Assembly: GCA_008931825.1 (NCBI GenBank)
Contig: QXVZ01000981.1
Location: forward strand, 1,559 to 36,291
From: Phallusia fumigata
Lineage: Eukaryota; Chordata; Ascidiacea; Phlebobranchia; Ascidiidae
Reading direction: 5' to 3'
Length of the DNA: 34,733 nt
Below, in pieces: positions 33,901 to 34,733 of this stretch. The stretch's first letter is position 1. Each line of letters begins with the position of its first letter. Position numbers and translations under genes: made by a program. Under the pieces are notes generated by a model. It ran no database searches, had not been told where the DNA came from, and saw only the letters and a list, made by a program, of their open reading frames with translations.

Positions 33901-34139
33901 GTTGGTTTTTTGTGAACTGTTAACCTTAGTAATTTTTATGCTTGTTGTCCATCAAAATGGGAATAGAAAAAAGTGTCAGTACTACTGATATCTGTCTGAA
34001 GTAAACTTGTATACATTTACAATGCTTGTAAATGCCCAAAAGTTGCAAAGTTTTAGAAAAGAATATTTTTTTAAAACACTCATGATGTTATTTTAATTCA
34101 AAATGTGATAACACTAAAATGTGTAAATGTAAAAAAATC
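32310..34139. repeat. 915-bp duplicated block carrying Mastermind exon 6 twice
   Basis: 32310-33224 recurs at 33226 to about 34139 around the N at 33225. The 177-bp exon (TWWEELTRNSAEDDFDL…) encodes the same protein in both copies with only silent changes, while the intron has more differences. Exon 5 is not duplicated because the second copy starts just inside its downstream intron. Confidence 0.9.
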
Positions 34140-34485
34140 TCATGGACACACAAAAAGTATTTAACTCATTGTGAATCCCAGAACGTGAATGCCATCAAGC
34201 CAAAATTTACCCAAATACCAGTGCTTTAGCCATTGCCATTTCGAACAGCGAGGAAGTGCTCGCTAATAAATCAATCACACTGGCATTTGAACAATGATCT
34301 TAACACTGGTTTCAATGCATCCTGAACTTGCTGTGAAAATGCATGTGCAGTGCCCAGGCTATTTCCTGAACACAGCAAATGTCCAAGTTTGTGTGTGTAC
34401 TGTGTACTAGACCTTACTGTGCAATTATTATCTAGAAACAAATGTATACCTAGCATGTAAAATAACGACAATTTTGCTGCCACAT

Positions 34486-34525
34486 TGTGCTTGCAAGGTT
34501 GTGGGTTCCCATTATGTCATGGTCT
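34486..34525 (+). repeat. tRNA-derived SINE-like fragment
   Basis: GTGCTTGCAAGGTTGTGGGT followed by TCCCATTATG matches the minus-strand cores near 6481 and 11311, here in plus orientation, in the Mastermind intron after exon 6. Confidence 0.4.
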
Positions 34526-34715
34526 CTTGTGCTTTCCTTTTTTTAACTTTAACAGAAATTATATTAAAGTCGCCAACTTCCCAAGTTAAATAAATCAAAT
34601 AAAATGATGTTCCAATGCAGGCTGTCCCATGACGGACTCATTGTGAGCATAAACTGAAGTTACATCAAGAATTGAAATAAAACAAACAAAAATATAAGGT
34701 CGCAATCGTATTTAC

Positions 34716-34733
34716 CAGAGCTTTTTTCAGCAG
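34716..34733 (+). promoter_or_regulatory. Splice acceptor of the next Mastermind exon at the window edge
   Basis: A pyrimidine tract CTTTTTTCAG ends at 34730 and is followed by CAG as the last three bases. It sits in the correct place for exon 7 (intron from 33901). It is again a tandem CAGCAG acceptor. Confidence 0.5.

Noticed and set aside
30153..34139. True tandem duplication of Mastermind exons 3-4 and 6
   Set aside because: Both repeats are centred on single Ns with copies starting at the base after the N, the same pattern as noncoding repeats elsewhere in the window. Unmerged alleles explain it better.

Overview
The window looks like nuclear DNA from a small, intron-rich chordate genome, most likely a Ciona-type ascidian. 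That placement is inference from AT-rich DNA, short GT-AG introns, highly polymorphic duplicated contig ends, and an animal-specific Mastermind gene. All convincing genes lie on the + strand. No rRNA, tRNA, CRISPR array or intact transposase gene was found.

Layout. (1) 3-876: last two coding exons of an unrecognised, disordered, acidic/basic protein. (2) 3257-5748: a four-exon gene for a roughly 269-residue protein with two membrane helices followed by a basic helical tail. It resembles the SLATT/DUF4231-type 2TM fold better known from bacterial and fungal conflict systems, and one of its introns is of the GC-AG class. (3) 6938-11781: iduronate 2-sulfatase (lysosomal). Its first exons occur twice (6938-7100 and 7540-7702), and about 140 residues of its middle are absent at a single-N junction (8683). 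(4) 11950-16025: gene-free, with a CpG-rich patch near 14330-14600 that may hold the promoter of the next gene. (5) 16026-33900 and beyond the right edge: a Mastermind (Notch co-activator) gene. The Notch/CSL-binding helix is split over two short exons. A 13.8 kb intron follows, then Gln/Asn-rich exons, and a splice acceptor sits at the extreme right end.

A window-wide property decides how the rest should be read. There are eleven single N bases and one 41-N run. Ten of the single Ns, and the N run, are flanked by near-identical direct repeats of about 80-915 bp. The likely cause is unmerged, overlapping contig ends (two alleles laid end to end). The apparent doublings of sulfatase exons 1-2 and of Mastermind exons 3, 4 and 6 are therefore most likely not biological.

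The genes do not form an obvious pathway. The most interesting item is the SLATT-like two-helix membrane protein in an animal genome. Secondary items are a 185-codon open frame, a pair of CACGTG palindromes and a perfect CRE palindrome inside the long Mastermind intron.
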